DNA of 64,000 nt from Panulirus ornatus (taxonomy: Eukaryota > Arthropoda > Malacostraca > Decapoda > Palinuridae). Each line of letters opens with the position of its first letter. Within the stretch, counting starts at the first letter, position 1. The translations under genes were made by a program, and so were the position numbers. The stretch spans positions 17,809,085-17,873,084 of the forward strand of contig NC_092264.1 of the NCBI RefSeq assembly GCF_036320965.1, in the 5' to 3' direction. Below the pieces are notes generated by a model, which had not been told where the DNA came from, did not search any database, and saw only the letters and a program-made list of their open reading frames with translations. Positions 44,690 to 56,028 of the stretch are shown here, piece by piece.

Positions 44690-45670
44690 TTCATCTACAA
44701 CCAGGCCCCCATAGACCTTCCCGAGTGACCTCTTCATAGGCACCCCCCATGTACCACATCGCTCAAAGTCACTCTATCCCGCGTAATGTTCTAAGATGGC
44801 CGACCAGGTGTCACAGGGCAGACGTCTACATCGTCCACTGACAGCAACACAGACCAAGCTCGAGTGATGGTTGTCGACGACAAGAAGGCAATAATCAAGG
44901 TCGCGAGACATCCTTGAGGTACGCCACGGTCTTGCCTATGCATACTCCACAAAAGGCTTGAATTCCACATGGTTTTTCCAAAATGGATTCCAAACCGACT
45001 AACGGAAGAACCGTAGCGCAACTGTTTAGACATCTATAGCCTACACTTGGGCTGGTATGGTATCAAAGGACACTAGATCATGAGGAAACGCTTCCTGGAT
45101 CCATCCTTACGAGCCAGAAAGCAGACACCAGAGCATCCAGTCGACACACACACGTCGGCTCCTTCAACAACGAAGGTCAAAACTCAGCCATCTGCTGGTA
45201 AGGTTATGCTTACGGTGTTGTGTATTTCCCAAGGTACAGTTGTTGATAACTACTCAGATAGGCGGACGACGGTGATCAATGCGTGGTATACCTGACGGAT
45301 GGGGAAGATGGTCAGCAATTGTCCACCTTTGCTACAGGACAACGCCCTTCGTCATACCGACCAACATAGTACAGAAACCATCCAGCTGTTGAGGCTTGAA
45401 GTTCTCTCGCTCACCCAGCACAGAGCCATGACCTCACTCCTCCGGGTTATCATCACTACTGTACCATCGCAAGATACTCTGAAATGCCGTCGATTTGCCA
45501 CTGACGACGAGTGAAGGAAGCTGTTCGTGTGCGGCCTCATGCGCAGTCGAAAACCTTTTTCACTGATGGTTTTTCCAAAAGCTTGTTCACTGCTGGGCCA
45601 AACGCATTGAAAAGCAGGGTAAATATGTGGAAAAATATGACCTTTTTTAAATATGCAACATGCACCTCTG
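44690..45670 (+). pseudogene. Mariner-like (Tc1/mariner) transposase fossil
   Basis: It reads in order, with frameshifts: RVMF-DGRPGVTGQTSTSST near 44787 (N-terminal domain end, the 'GR(T)S' linker), ARVMVVDDKKAIIKVARHP near 44849, ILHKRLEFHMVFPKWIPNRL near 44942, KVKTQPSAGKVMLTV at about 45172, LLQDNALRHT at about 45329 (the second catalytic Asp in the 'HDNARPH' motif), RRFATDDE at about 45488, and QSKTFFTDGFSKSLFTAGPN near 45545 (the 'PK-FF-GI-KL-RW-KCI' C terminus). These correspond to a SETMAR-type mariner transposase from helix-turn-helix linker to C terminus. The first Asp region (WVHHY) and the third Asp box (APSDYHLF) are unreadable. No terminal inverted repeats were found by eye. Inactive. 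Confidence 0.75.
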
Positions 45671-45709
45671 GCGTAAAAATAAAACATTGCAGATACTTTA
45701 TGACTAGCC

Positions 45710-45712
<3 letters not shown>

Positions 45713-45796
<84 letters not shown>
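45713..45796. repeat. (AT)n microsatellite
   Basis: A perfect tract of 84 bp, directly upstream of the repeat at 45797. Confidence 0.98.
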
Positions 45797-45799
<3 letters not shown>

Positions 45800-45965
45800 A
45801 TAATAGGTCAGAGTGGTACTCGTGATCTAGCATTTGCTGATAACCGCGAGGAAAATGAAATACAGTATTTTCACAAGTGCACTTTCGTGTAATGATCACA
45901 TCATCAGAGGAGATACGAGAATGAGACAGAAGATTTACAACAGGCAGTTGATATATAAACCCTCC
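45797..45965. mobile_element. Dispersed repeat R, copy 1 (possible Penelope-like terminal region)
   Basis: It contains GAAAATGAAATACAGTATTT, AAGTGCACTTTCGTGTAATG and ATCACATCATCAGAGGAGA (45851-45914), shared with 62799-62904. AAGTGCACTT is a perfect 10-bp palindrome. From memory, similar repeats carry Penelope-like element ends in decapods; from the sequence alone only the shared identity is certain. Strand is unresolved. Confidence 0.55.
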
Positions 45966-46068
45966 AACTTTCCTGTCAAGACTGATAGGCGTGACTCTTG
46001 CTCAGAATTTGAGGGATACTATGGAAAACGTGAGTTGGGGTGGAGGCAGGGAAGAGCAAGTGTCACAC

Positions 46069-46070
<2 letters not shown>

Positions 46071-46135
<65 letters not shown>

Positions 46136-46138
46136 TGT

Positions 46139-46189
<51 letters not shown>

Positions 46190-46260
46190 TGGAGGTAGAC
46201 CCGGGCGGAACTATGTCAAATGACTGTATAAGTGAGTAAGCACACGGGAAATCGTGTCAG

Positions 46261-46292
<32 letters not shown>
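46071..46292. repeat. (GT)n microsatellites
   Basis: (GT)n with several AT interruptions at 46071-46191, and a second tract at 46265-46292. Confidence 0.97.
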
Positions 46293-46295
<3 letters not shown>

Positions 46296-46869
46296 ACGTT
46301 ACCACCAAGATGTAACCTCCCTGATCACACGTGGGTGGGGCGTGTTCCCTCCCCGTTGCATAATGCAGTCAGCCGGATCACCTGCGTCAGAGGAGGGCGT
46401 GTGTTTACCTGAAGGGCAAGGCGAGCCAGGCCTTACGTCCGGCTTGGGAGGATCACGCGCCTGGCTTCTACAGCAGCAGATGCTGACGCTAAGGGTCCAG
46501 CCACCAGCTCCTGTGGTGTTGTGGGAAAGACTGGAAAATACTCTATAGGGATCTAACTTTTGGTGAAGATTTTACGAGTTTCTTCCTCTGACTGAGCGGT
46601 AAATAGACTAACATAAGATTAAGCCAAGTTATGGAATGATACCTGGCAGATTACAGACACACTACATAATACCATCTCGTCTCATTGTATCCTTCATTAT
46701 AAAGTTAATCTTCTAAGTTGGTGAAGGTGACAAACTCCATAAAGAATATACACAAACATGAAGTTTGGGAACAACTAAGTATTAATTACATTTTGACGTC
46801 AAACAATAAAGATTTACACAAATGGAAAATATGATACATGTAAATTTGTTACCGAACGCTGTGTTCTTG
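46293..46869. other. Unannotated stretch
   Basis: No feature was recognised; one TGACGTCA lies at 46794-46801. Confidence 0.35.
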
Positions 46870-46971
<102 letters not shown>

Positions 46972-47163
46972 CGCATTTGACCGTACTTTTCAGAAAGATC
47001 TCTAAGCACACTAGATTCACTGGCAGGTCCCTGGCTTTTCAAATGCTGTAAATATGTAACAAAGACATGCTGAAGAAGCAGCAACCCCCTCTCTCCCCCC
47101 TCCGGCCTCTCCTCTGCAGCATCAAACAGTTCAATACATCCTCACTGGTGTCTGTCTGTCTGT

Positions 47164-47167
<4 letters not shown>

Positions 47168-47226
<59 letters not shown>
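47168..47226. repeat. (CT)n microsatellite
   Basis: A perfect tract of 59 bp after a TCTG run. Confidence 0.97.
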
Positions 47227-47227
<1 letters not shown>

Positions 47228-47281
47228 ACGTAAGCTGACGCTGCTTGACAAAACCTTTTGGACGGCGGCATAACAACCGCG

Positions 47282-47386
47282 TGACGTCACACGATCAGAA
47301 GGGAGGAGGGTTTTTCGGTAAAGATTCCGAGTGACGTCACACAAAACGTCTGACCGACGTAAAGCAACAGAATCTGAATGACGTCA
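47282..47386. promoter_or_regulatory. Cluster of three CRE palindromes
   Basis: TGACGTCA at 47282-47289, 47332-47339 and 47379-47386, spaced 50 and 47 bp, each followed by CAC. Between them the sequence is only weakly similar, so this may be a decayed 50-bp repeat or a regulatory cluster. Regulatory function is inference. Confidence 0.35.
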
Positions 47387-47539
47387 CGTGGTGGAACAAG
47401 GGGGGGGGGAGTTCGATATAGAACACAAAGGAGAGCAGCTAACAGGAACAGACGAATGGGTCAATTAGAGGCTGTGGCAGTAGAGACCAGAATAGAAAAA
47501 CAAGCAAATGACATCATGACAGCTGGGGGGCGGGGGCAA

Positions 47540-47880
47540 TCTGTAAGTTGTAAACTCTCTATATTCCAAAATGGGTCAATTCTAGACTACTTTTCTTCAG
47601 TTCTCGTACTAAGTCTTTTTTTTATGGTGTTGGTCTCAGCTGTTCTCATTGGTAACTCATTCCATATAATGACGAATTCTAGAAAATGACTAATTGAAGA
47701 AAAAGTGTTTTTGCCTCATTTAAAGTAAACCTTGTGCCCTCAGATCTGTATCTATTGCCAAGAGTGACATTATGCAAATCTAACTTTAGTTACCTGATCA
47801 GAGCGAGATGTTCGATGTGTTTGATCATCTAAACATACAAGAATGTCCCATGGTCCTTATTTGAGTACATTTACAATATC
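47540..47880 (-). pseudogene. CR1-like LINE reverse transcriptase, C-terminal fragment, minus strand
   Basis: Read leftwards from 47880: HIEHLALIR, LKLDLHNVTLGNRYRSEGTR with FTLNEAKTLF following, and in a shifted frame NELPMRTAETNTIKK. The 'R-x-(H)N-x-x-x-x-x-R-F-x-x-x-x-x-K-x-x-FF-x-x-R-V-x-x-WN-LP' pattern is the C-terminal end of CR1/L2-type RTs, the same domain as at 15.44 kb but on the other strand. It has multiple frame breaks. Confidence 0.6.
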
Positions 47881-48639
47881 ATTTTCGTCCATCTCTGCTC
47901 ACCATCTAATAATGGATATAAAACTAGTCACATGCTTCACAACAGTTTAGAATAAAAGAAAATAGATGAATCATTATCAACGGAATAATTTCGTACTTGT
48001 CTCCTGCAGATGGTAAGTTGGTCTGAGATCTTGCCATAGATCATCGCTCGTCTGTTCACTCATATAAGATGCCGCAGTGTTCATGAGAACAACTAGAACA
48101 AATTACTATAACACTAAGCCTCTTAGAAAGGTTCAGCTTTGACATAGAGATACCAAGGGAAAGGCTGCTAATTGTATTCGATCATTATCAAGTACGATTC
48201 AGTGAAGTCAACACCTGGGGCAGTGAGGTAAGTGATTATCCTCACTTCGTTACAGGTGTGTTAAAAACATCTCCTATTATTATAGAGACGTGTTCGTTAC
48301 CCTCCCACGTGCCTTTCATCTTCCTCTGAACATGAATAACATCACACAACACAACCTGAGCGACATCCCACAGAAGCTCAATAGTGACGCCAGTGTAGAA
48401 CCTTCCATTCAAAACCTCTTGATTTTACGCGAGGCGACCAATAGATGACGTATACAGTGGCGTCAGCGAGTCGTGGCATCTCAGCGAGTCAAACAACAAC
48501 GACGCCTGGTGATTGGTAAATGAGGAGTGACGTCAAGTGAGGGAATAACAGCATTACGATGTGACGCTATGGCGAGACGTGAGAATTGAAGTCTGCGAAG
48601 CACTACCTGTCTGACGCCAGGGAACGGTGACTGACGCCT
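47881..48639. other. Unannotated stretch
   Basis: No gene was recognised; one TGACGTCA at 48528-48535. Confidence 0.35.
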
Positions 48640-48930
48640 CCCTGATCAACAGTGAATGACAACACCGAGTTACGTTACGTTAAGAAACACCAAGTGACGT
48701 TAAGCAGTAAGAAGCAGCAGGTAACAGCATATTAAGAACCACACAGCGACACCAGTCTGAGAAGCACAGAGAGAAACCTTATAAAGAAGCACCAGGTGTC
48801 ACTACACCACGAAGCCTCACTATGAAACAATGTGTGACGCCTCATTGAAAAAGACCGAGTGACGCTAGACTACGAAGCAGTAAGTGACGCCACACTACGA
48901 ACAGAGAGACGTAACACTTTTAGACACAAC
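48640..48930. repeat. Degenerate GTGACGC-containing tandem repeat, about 30-35-bp period
   Basis: Words GAGTGACGCTA, AGTGACGCCACACTACGAA, AAGAAGCACCAGGTGT and GAAGCAGTAAGTGACG recur across the interval. Units diverge strongly, and period estimates vary from 28 to 36 bp. Confidence 0.6.
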
Positions 48931-50289
48931 GAGTAATGCCACACTGGATAAAAACAACAATATGGTACAGTGGGACGAGACTAAGTGACAGACGATCGTC
49001 CAAACTCGTCCCTCCGCCACACCTTACCACCTTCCACCCGGGAAAACGAAAACAGTTCATTTGGTCACAAAATGGTATATTTACCTATACGATCAGTGAC
49101 GTTAACGATCGTGGGCGAGACAACACGCACCGCCAGAATAACCAGAGACAGTCATCCACCGAGGTTTGTTGACGTTTTTACGCCATTTATAGGATCGCTT
49201 GGAATCCGATTTCCGGCGCGAACGCTCGCGTCCCAAGGTTCGAAGCCAGCGGATCCTGTAATATACTCTGTTCTCCAGATCCTGGTGCTTTTGCTCAGAG
49301 CTGTGGCGACGTAAGGAGAAGTGTCTGTATGGTTCAAGCTGGTGAAGGAGTTCCTTATATCTCTGGTCAAGGATTGGCTGGTCTGAGCAAGGCATAAGGG
49401 CTCTGATGCCCCAGTAAGGAGGATCCAGAAGGATGACGTTCTCAGACGGGATTGGATATTAGGATTATAAGGAGGTGCAACGAATTGGCTCTCCTTGCGA
49501 GACTCAAACAGAAGAAATAAATCTAATTATAAATCACTTATGCAAAATTTCGTGTGACTACCTCGTAAGATATTTTCATATTCATTCGTTCATTGAGTTG
49601 GTCCCTGTCCATCGCCTCCTCTCCCATTTGTGTTTCTCTGTTCTGTTTATGGTGTTCCATTCCATTACCTCATCAAATCTTTTGCACAAGACAGGATACC
49701 TTATGTTTATAAAAAGATAATATACAAGTATCTAAACAACTAATGACTCTATTCGTCGTTATCTGCTGAGAGCGAACCAAAATACACAAACTATCGCATC
49801 CGATTCCAGTCATAATGACTACTATCACTTGTCTGTCGTCTGGCTGAGTTAAAGCTGAAGACAGAGGTAGTAATCGGACGAATGGGAAAGTCCCGGACCT
49901 TCAACATGTATACATATCAGGCGTTTTGATCAGCTCTTGTCTACAGTGCTTGCATCTGGACACTAGAGATGTCTCAGCATAATGAGAGAAGCACTCAGAT
50001 TCTCCATTATAAGTAGCTGGTGTTCTCAGTAGCTGGTGTTCTCAGTAGCTGGTGTTCTCTTATATCAGTAATGCTGCAGCACCGCTGGCAACAGCCCCTG
50101 CAGTGACTGATCTCCCAAATGATCAGTCAACTTATTGGTGGAGACGTGTGATGAGAACAGAGTGTTTTAGTAAAATCCGTAAGTTGAGTTGCGTGTGATG
50201 TGTGTGGAATTAAGATCCGACAAATCGCAGACCCTTCCCACAAGGATTTTACGTCGTTCTCATAAGCAGGTAAAAAGTGTTGATATAAA
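48931..50289. other. Unannotated stretch with a small 16-bp repeat
   Basis: 50009-50057 holds three copies of AGTAGCTGGTGTTCTC. 49102-49395 is open on the minus strand for 97 codons, but no motif is recognised. Otherwise unremarkable. Confidence 0.4.
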
Positions 50290-50535
50290 TTCTTTTTCTT
50301 TCTTTCATACTATTTGCCATTTCCCGCGTCAGCGAGGTAGCGTCAAGAACAGAAGATTGGGCCTCTGAGGAAACATCCTCACCTGACCCTCTTCTCTGTT
50401 CGTTCCTTTGGAAAATAAAAAAAAAAAGACGAGAGGGGGGGATTTTCAGCCCCCGCTCCCTTCCCTTTTAGTCGCCTTCTACGACACGCAGGGAATACGT
50501 GGGAAGTATTCTTTCTCCCCCATCCTCAGGGATAT
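50290..50535 (-). mobile_element. SINE-like element, copy 2, minus strand
   Basis: Reverse complement of the 18.23-kb element: tail TTTCATACTATTTGCCATTT + CCCGCGTCAGCGAGGTAGCG at 50301-50342, A-run (complement of the T-run) at 50416-50429, TTTTAGTCGCCTTCTACGAC near 50466, and head CCCCATCCTCAGGGA ending near 50532. Identity with copy 1 is about 90% by eye. It is not flanked by long (AT)n, unlike copy 1. It directly abuts the CR1-like fragment at 50.63 kb. Confidence 0.8.
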
Positions 50536-50629
50536 AAATATAACTACATATATCTTTCTTCTAGGCGCAAAAATAGATAAACTAGCACTGGAAGATATTC
50601 AGACGCGCGGGATCATTCGATACATTAAG

Positions 50630-51135
50630 AAAAGCAATTGTGAACCGATACGTCATCAGGACCCGGATGAACTGTCTCCACAGGTACCTGAAGGAGATAA
50701 GACATGGAACAGGCTCTCCTCTGGCAACAGTATTCAGTAACATTTTATAAAGAGGAGAAGGACGGTGTCCAGGGATTGGACTGTGCCAAATGTTGGTCCA
50801 GTATTGACACAGATGATGAGGAATGCGGTCCAGTATTAACACAGATGATGAGGAATGCATATCACATTGTAGTCAACTCTGCCTCAATTCAGTGTTCAGA
50901 AAAATGATGGAAATTATTGTTCTGGATGAGATGGATGTGTCATGGATGATATAGAATCAGCAACAGGTAGTCAACATGGCATCCGAAACAATTGCGTCTG
51001 TTTCATAAATTTATTGATATTTTCAGTGATGTATACAGTAAACAAGACAGCACAATATAAGCTGATATCTATATTCTGTCTAGACTTATATAAGACATTA
51101 GATAAAGCTTCATATACATAGATATTAAGTTCATT
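50630..51135 (+). pseudogene. CR1-like LINE reverse transcriptase, N-terminal RT fragment
   Basis: It reads in order HQDPDELSPQV (50653; the 'KS-GPDG-(I/L)-P-VLKE' motif), RYLKEIRHGTGSPLATVFSN in another frame (50684 onwards; 'L-x-x-PL-x-x-(L)F-x-x-S'), SVFRKMMEIIVLDEM (50890; 'LTSV-CK-(ME)-II-D'), SQHGIRNNCVCFINLL (50969; 'QHGFR-x-R-S-C-TNLL') and FCLDLYKTLDKAS (51074; '(Y)LDFQKAFDKVPH', the first catalytic Asp). It has several frameshifts and a stop at 50952. The remainder of the RT is missing. Confidence 0.75.
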
Positions 51136-51250
51136 GAAAGTCTGAAGTACTGGAACTGAACTATGCAGGTGGGAGGGAGTTTTAAGGTTGGGAGGCGTAA
51201 ATTGTACCACTGTCTGGGTGGACTGCAAAATTAGTGAGTACAAATACATC

Positions 51251-51253
<3 letters not shown>

Positions 51254-51293
<40 letters not shown>
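51254..51293. repeat. (GT)n microsatellite
   Basis: A perfect tract of about 40 bp. Confidence 0.97.
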
Positions 51294-51295
<2 letters not shown>

Positions 51296-51769
51296 CTGTG
51301 AGTAGAGAAACAAAAATAGGGAGGACTTGGATGAAAAAGAATTCAGAGAGCAATTAGATGGCTGAATAAAAAGAACTCTGAAGTTGAAAAAGGAAAAAAA
51401 AAACGTAATTCTGCGGGACATGAATAAGGAAGTGAGCGATGAGAGAGTTGAGAGTGATGTGGGAGGCTGGCGAGAACCGCGTGTAGATAGTTGATTTCTG
51501 GTATATATCTATGCTGGAAGAAAAGACGTGTGGGTACATGAATCGAGACAATAAAAAATTGTGACGTGGTGAAGTTAGCGAATAAAAGAATGGACGAATA
51601 GACAACGATGGTGGATCATGAAGAACAAGGGGGTGGAAAATTGACAGAGAGTGGAGGCAGGATAGGGGATGATGTGGAGGACATGTGATACTTCTTCAAA
51701 GATAGTATGATTAAGGCAGTGGAGGATGTGTGAGGCAAGACAACGAAACGAGATAAAAGAGGGAGGATA
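51294..51769. other. Unannotated stretch
   Basis: Purine-rich; no feature was recognised. Confidence 0.35.
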
Positions 51770-52078
51770 GCTGTGTGTGGTGCCTCTGTATGGTGGTTGT
51801 GTGTGGTGCTTGTGTGTGGTACCTGTGTGTGGTGCTTGTGTGTGGTGCCTGTGTATGGTGCCTGTGTGTGGTACCTGTGTATGGTGCCTGTGTGTGGTAC
51901 CTGTGTGTGGTACCTGTGTATGGTGCCTGTGTGTGGTGCCTGTGTATGGTGCCTGTGTGTGGTACCTGTGTGTGGTGCCTGTGTGTGGTACCTGTGTATG
52001 GTGCCTGTGTGTGGTACCTGTGTGTGGTACCTGTGTGTGGTACCTGTGTGTGGTGCCTGTGTGTGGTGCCTGTGTACT
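51770..52078. repeat. 13-bp minisatellite, about 24 copies
   Basis: Units CCTGTGTGTGGTG / CCTGTGTGTGGTA / CCTGTGTATGGTG in strict 13-bp phase. Because 13 is not a multiple of three, every frame reads the same Cys/Val-rich peptide, producing overlapping 120-130-codon frames that are not genes. Confidence 0.96.
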
Positions 52079-53616
52079 CATCTCACCTCACTCGAGGACA
52101 CACAGACACACAATCAGGTCCTCCCTGTTTCTGAAGTAATGTTGAGGAATGAGAGAGACATGGTTCTCTAGCAAGCAAGACGTAGCGTTGGGTATTGTAG
52201 TGGGACCATTACAGGTGTAGTAGTAATTGCAAATCATAACTTTTAAGCTAATGTATTTCCTCTCATATAACAGGTTAAGCTTAGAGAACGTCATAATATA
52301 ATTAACATCGTGTTAGGGAACAGAATGATGGCTTGTGATTACAAAGTGAATTTCAATGTACAGAAATTCATCGCCTTCATGCACTGGGAAGTAGCAGAAG
52401 TTAATTTTGTGTTCAGTAATAATGCTATTTTGGTTAAGAGTCAGACTAATTAATCATTTCCTTTATTTATGTATATAAAAATGTTTATCATTAGTCAATT
52501 ATCAAGTTTATTTAATGTGTTTTTCGCCAGAGTGTGGCTAGCTTCTGTTTGTTTCCTTAATCTTGTCCAAATCTGGTTAGATTTGATCAGCTTAGTCTGG
52601 ACAGCTTTGCTTTCTTCACTGTACTCAAATGCTACCAAGTCTGTTTATCCTTGCTGAGTTCTGCAACATTTACATCAGACGTATTTAGTTTGACTTGTGT
52701 TGCTGGGAAGTGGTAGGACGGTAGTACAGGAAACACAAGCGCGGGTTGGGAATTCCTGTTTGATACGCTTTCGACCTTATAGTTTCCCTTTTCTGAGAAA
52801 GAACCTAAGGTCAATACACATGTCCAGATTAATATTGCCAACTCCTGCGTGTGTTTCATTTGTTACCGTCCTTCACATCTGTCCAGTGAACTGGTCTCTC
52901 CCTCTGACGGTGGAGTGTGGAGAATCTAGGTTGTAGGGAGGGGAGAGGAGGAGGAGGCCAGAGGGAATATCTGATTAAACTACGACAAAGACAAACGTGT
53001 ATCATACTTTATCTAAACCCTTCATGACGTCGTGACAGATGGAGTAAGGACGAAGTGATGTTGTGTAGAAAAACGTGTCTCGTATATCTTCAATTATATC
53101 TTTTGCTGAACCTTTTCTTAAAATCTTAGGTAGCAGAGCAGTTTAAAGTAGCACATTATATAGTAAACGTTTTCGTAACGAGAAAATCCGATGTTAGGAC
53201 TTGGGAAAGCGAGTTGTAGAATAAGGTATGAATGTCACTACGAGAGGGTTCCTTGCTCATTATCACACAAGATGTCTTTTGCTAAAATCAGACGTACGTG
53301 CTTAAAGTGACTATCCTCCTCTTGAGTGTCCAGTGGTTGAGAGAAACTATGATGATCTATACTTGAGCATTACAGTAATGTTTTGTGTTTGCTTGTGACG
53401 GTCCCGTCCTCATCGTGCTTGGACCCACATTAGTCTGTGTCTGGGAGCAGCAACAATCGTCACTTTATTTCCATGTTGAAAAGCAGTTCTCTGAGAGTGG
53501 AAGTGGTTATAGAATTATCTTGAACTGCTGAAGAATGTGTTAAAGATCTCCCTGTTGGTGGATGTGGCTTGACGATGACGACCATAGCGATCCTGGCAGC
53601 TGATAGGTCTAAAGTA
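52079..53616. other. Unannotated stretch
   Basis: No element was recognised; a GGAGGAGG run lies near 52938-52960. Confidence 0.35.
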
Positions 53617-53825
53617 CAACCAACCAACCAACCAACCAACCAACCCACCAACCAACCAATCAACCAGACATCCAAACAACCAGACATCCAAACAACCAAC
53701 CAGTCAACCAACCAACCAACCAATCAACCAACCAACCAACCAATGATCCAAACAAACAGACATCCAAACAACCAACCAACCATCCAAACAACCAACCAAC
53801 CTATCAACCAACCAACCAACCAACC
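53617..53825. repeat. (AACC)n minisatellite
   Basis: CAAC/CAACCAAC units with interspersed AGACATCCAAACAACC units (three or more copies of the latter). Confidence 0.96.
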
Positions 53826-54447
53826 AAGAGGAAGGTATCATACTACAGAGCACTGGTGTTACACCCAGTAACATAGTATTGTTGTTACAAATAACTACAG
53901 AGCACTGTTGTTACACGCAGGAAGAGAACACTACCGTACCCCAGACATAGAACATTGCTTCACCCAGTCACAAGGTGTTGTTACAACTTGACAGAGTTTG
54001 TTGTCACAACCAAAGAAAGAAACCTGCACTCCACCGGGAATCAAGATACTTTTTATATCCAAAAACCAGCTGGTGAAGAATTGGTTTTCTCTTTTTAAGA
54101 ATAAACAGCGAACATTGCTACGTCCAGGGATGAATGACCTCCCCTTTTACGCTCCCGCAGAGAACCTTTAAGGTATATCAAGGCAGCGGATGAATAAGAA
54201 TCACAACCAAATTGAGGGTATTGTTCAGCGAGTCGTGTTATTATCTACCCCCCTCCACAAAAAAATCCTTTCACATCATGATGACTGTTACGTGCGTCTG
54301 AGCGACGCTGTGTGTGTCTCTCTCGTGCACACCTGCCTACGTCACGAGGACTTGATGACGTAGATCGTTTTTCTCTGCTGTCCTGCACACAGACCCGCTC
54401 ACCACGCCCCGCCACCTGACCCGTGAAATAGCTTAATTGGCGTGACT

Positions 54448-54450
<3 letters not shown>
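53826..54450. other. Unannotated stretch
   Basis: 53862-53940 has repeats of 'ACAGAGCACTG-TGTTACAC' (two to three copies). Otherwise nothing was recognised. Confidence 0.4.
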
Positions 54451-54524
<74 letters not shown>

Positions 54525-54536
54525 GTGTGTGTGTGT
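54451..54536. repeat. (GA)n-(GT)n microsatellite
   Basis: (GA)n at 54451-54522, (GT)n at 54523-54536. Confidence 0.97.
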
Positions 54537-54624
54537 GCGCAAGTCTTCCATAAATGTATTCTTGGTTATCATGATCTGTTTATTCTCCCCGGCTCTGTCA
54601 CGTCACTTCCCTCCTCCCTTGTTT

Positions 54625-55065
54625 CCCAGGGTCACTGTTACCTCCACTGTATCCCAGGGTCACTGTTGCCTCCACTGTATCCCAGGGTCACTGTTGCCTC
54701 CACTGTATCCCAGAGTCACTGTTGCCTCCACTGTATCCCAGGGTCACTGTTGCCTCCACTGTATCCCAGAGTCACTGTTGCCTCCACTGTATCCCAGGGT
54801 CACTGTTGCCTCCACTGTATCCCAGGGTCACTGTTGCCTCCACTGTATCCCAGGGTTGCTGATGCCTCCACTGTATCCCAGGGTCACTGTTGCCTCCACT
54901 GTCTCCCAGGGTCACTGTTGCCTCCACTGTATCCCAGGGTCACTGTTGCCTCCACTGTATCCCAGGGTCACTGTTGCCTCCACTGTATCCCAGGGTCACT
55001 GTTGCCTCCACTGTATCCCAGGGTCACTGTTGCCTCCACTGTATCCCAGGGTCACTGTCACCTGA
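54625..55065. repeat. 28-bp minisatellite, about 15 copies
   Basis: Units CCCAGGGTCACTGTTGCCTC + CACTGTAT, very homogeneous, with CAGAGTCAC and one GGGTTGCTGATGC variant unit at about 54850. The 28-bp period makes all frames read one peptide. Confidence 0.97.
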
Positions 55066-55934
55066 AGCATATGTAAGGTAAGGCTTCATCAACAAGATAC
55101 CTGAGAATTTGAAATACACACGTAAGATAAGGCTATGTCTGTTGCTGTCTTTCACCCATAGTTCTCCAAACCTTCTTCATACGTTCAGAAAAGTCAAGTT
55201 TCTTCCTAATCATCACTTGACATAATCAACCATGATTACTTGGACCTTAATCTACATCTTGTAGATAAAGGAATGAAAGTTTGGATAAGGTTTATCTATG
55301 GATGATATCGCCTTTGTATGAAGATATGACCTCAGAGGTTGGCTTGGAGTGGGTTGCCTTGCTCACAAACATATCATGGATCATCTTAGGTTCTCTTATG
55401 TTGATGTGCCAGTGAAACCGAGGAAGGATTCAGCCAACGCTGACGTAAACAGGTGATTACTGCTGGCCTTCACCGTAATCTACTTTCCCTCTGAGGGATA
55501 AATCATATTTCAGTGTTTATTTCTATCCAAACGTCCCCATGGCCCTCACTTCATTGATATCTGAACGCTTCTGTTTGACGAAGTCATAACTATTGCAGAA
55601 TGTTGTCTATACGATTGTGTACGATGAACCCTTATACATGTTCCTGATTTATATGATACTTTGGATCGAGTAATTTCATTAGTTATTTCGTGACTATAAA
55701 GCAACGTATCATCTTACTGTTGTCTTTTAAGAGAAAATGATAATTCAGGTTCATATTTCTCCTGTGTAATCTCACTGGTCATAACAGGTTAGTTGGTGGA
55801 TCACAGACGCTATAGAGAGAATGGTGATGAAGAGTTTCAAATCCTCTGTCAAACTCTGTATGGGATGTAGTTGATGTATCTCTGTATTGGACGAAGTTTT
55901 GGCTTTACTCATTCACTTTTTTGTAGCCTGTGTT
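55066..55934. other. Unannotated stretch
   Basis: No feature was recognised. Confidence 0.35.
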
Positions 55935-56028
55935 TATCATCATCATTATCATTAACATTATCATCATTATCATTATCATTAACATTATTATCATCATTAT
56001 CATTATCATTAACATTATTATCAACATA
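55935..56028. repeat. (ATC/ATT)n microsatellite with 30-bp higher-order unit
   Basis: ATCATCATTATCATTAACATT-type units repeat two to three times. Confidence 0.95.

Noticed and set aside
51773..52171. Cys/Val-rich frames of 120-130 codons in three frames
   Set aside because: Same reasoning with a 13-bp period; no start context or unique flanking exon.
54442..55076. 207-codon frame with HCIPGSLLPPLYPRVTV repeats
   Set aside because: It is the translation of a 28-bp minisatellite fused to a (GA)n tract; all frames are equally open.
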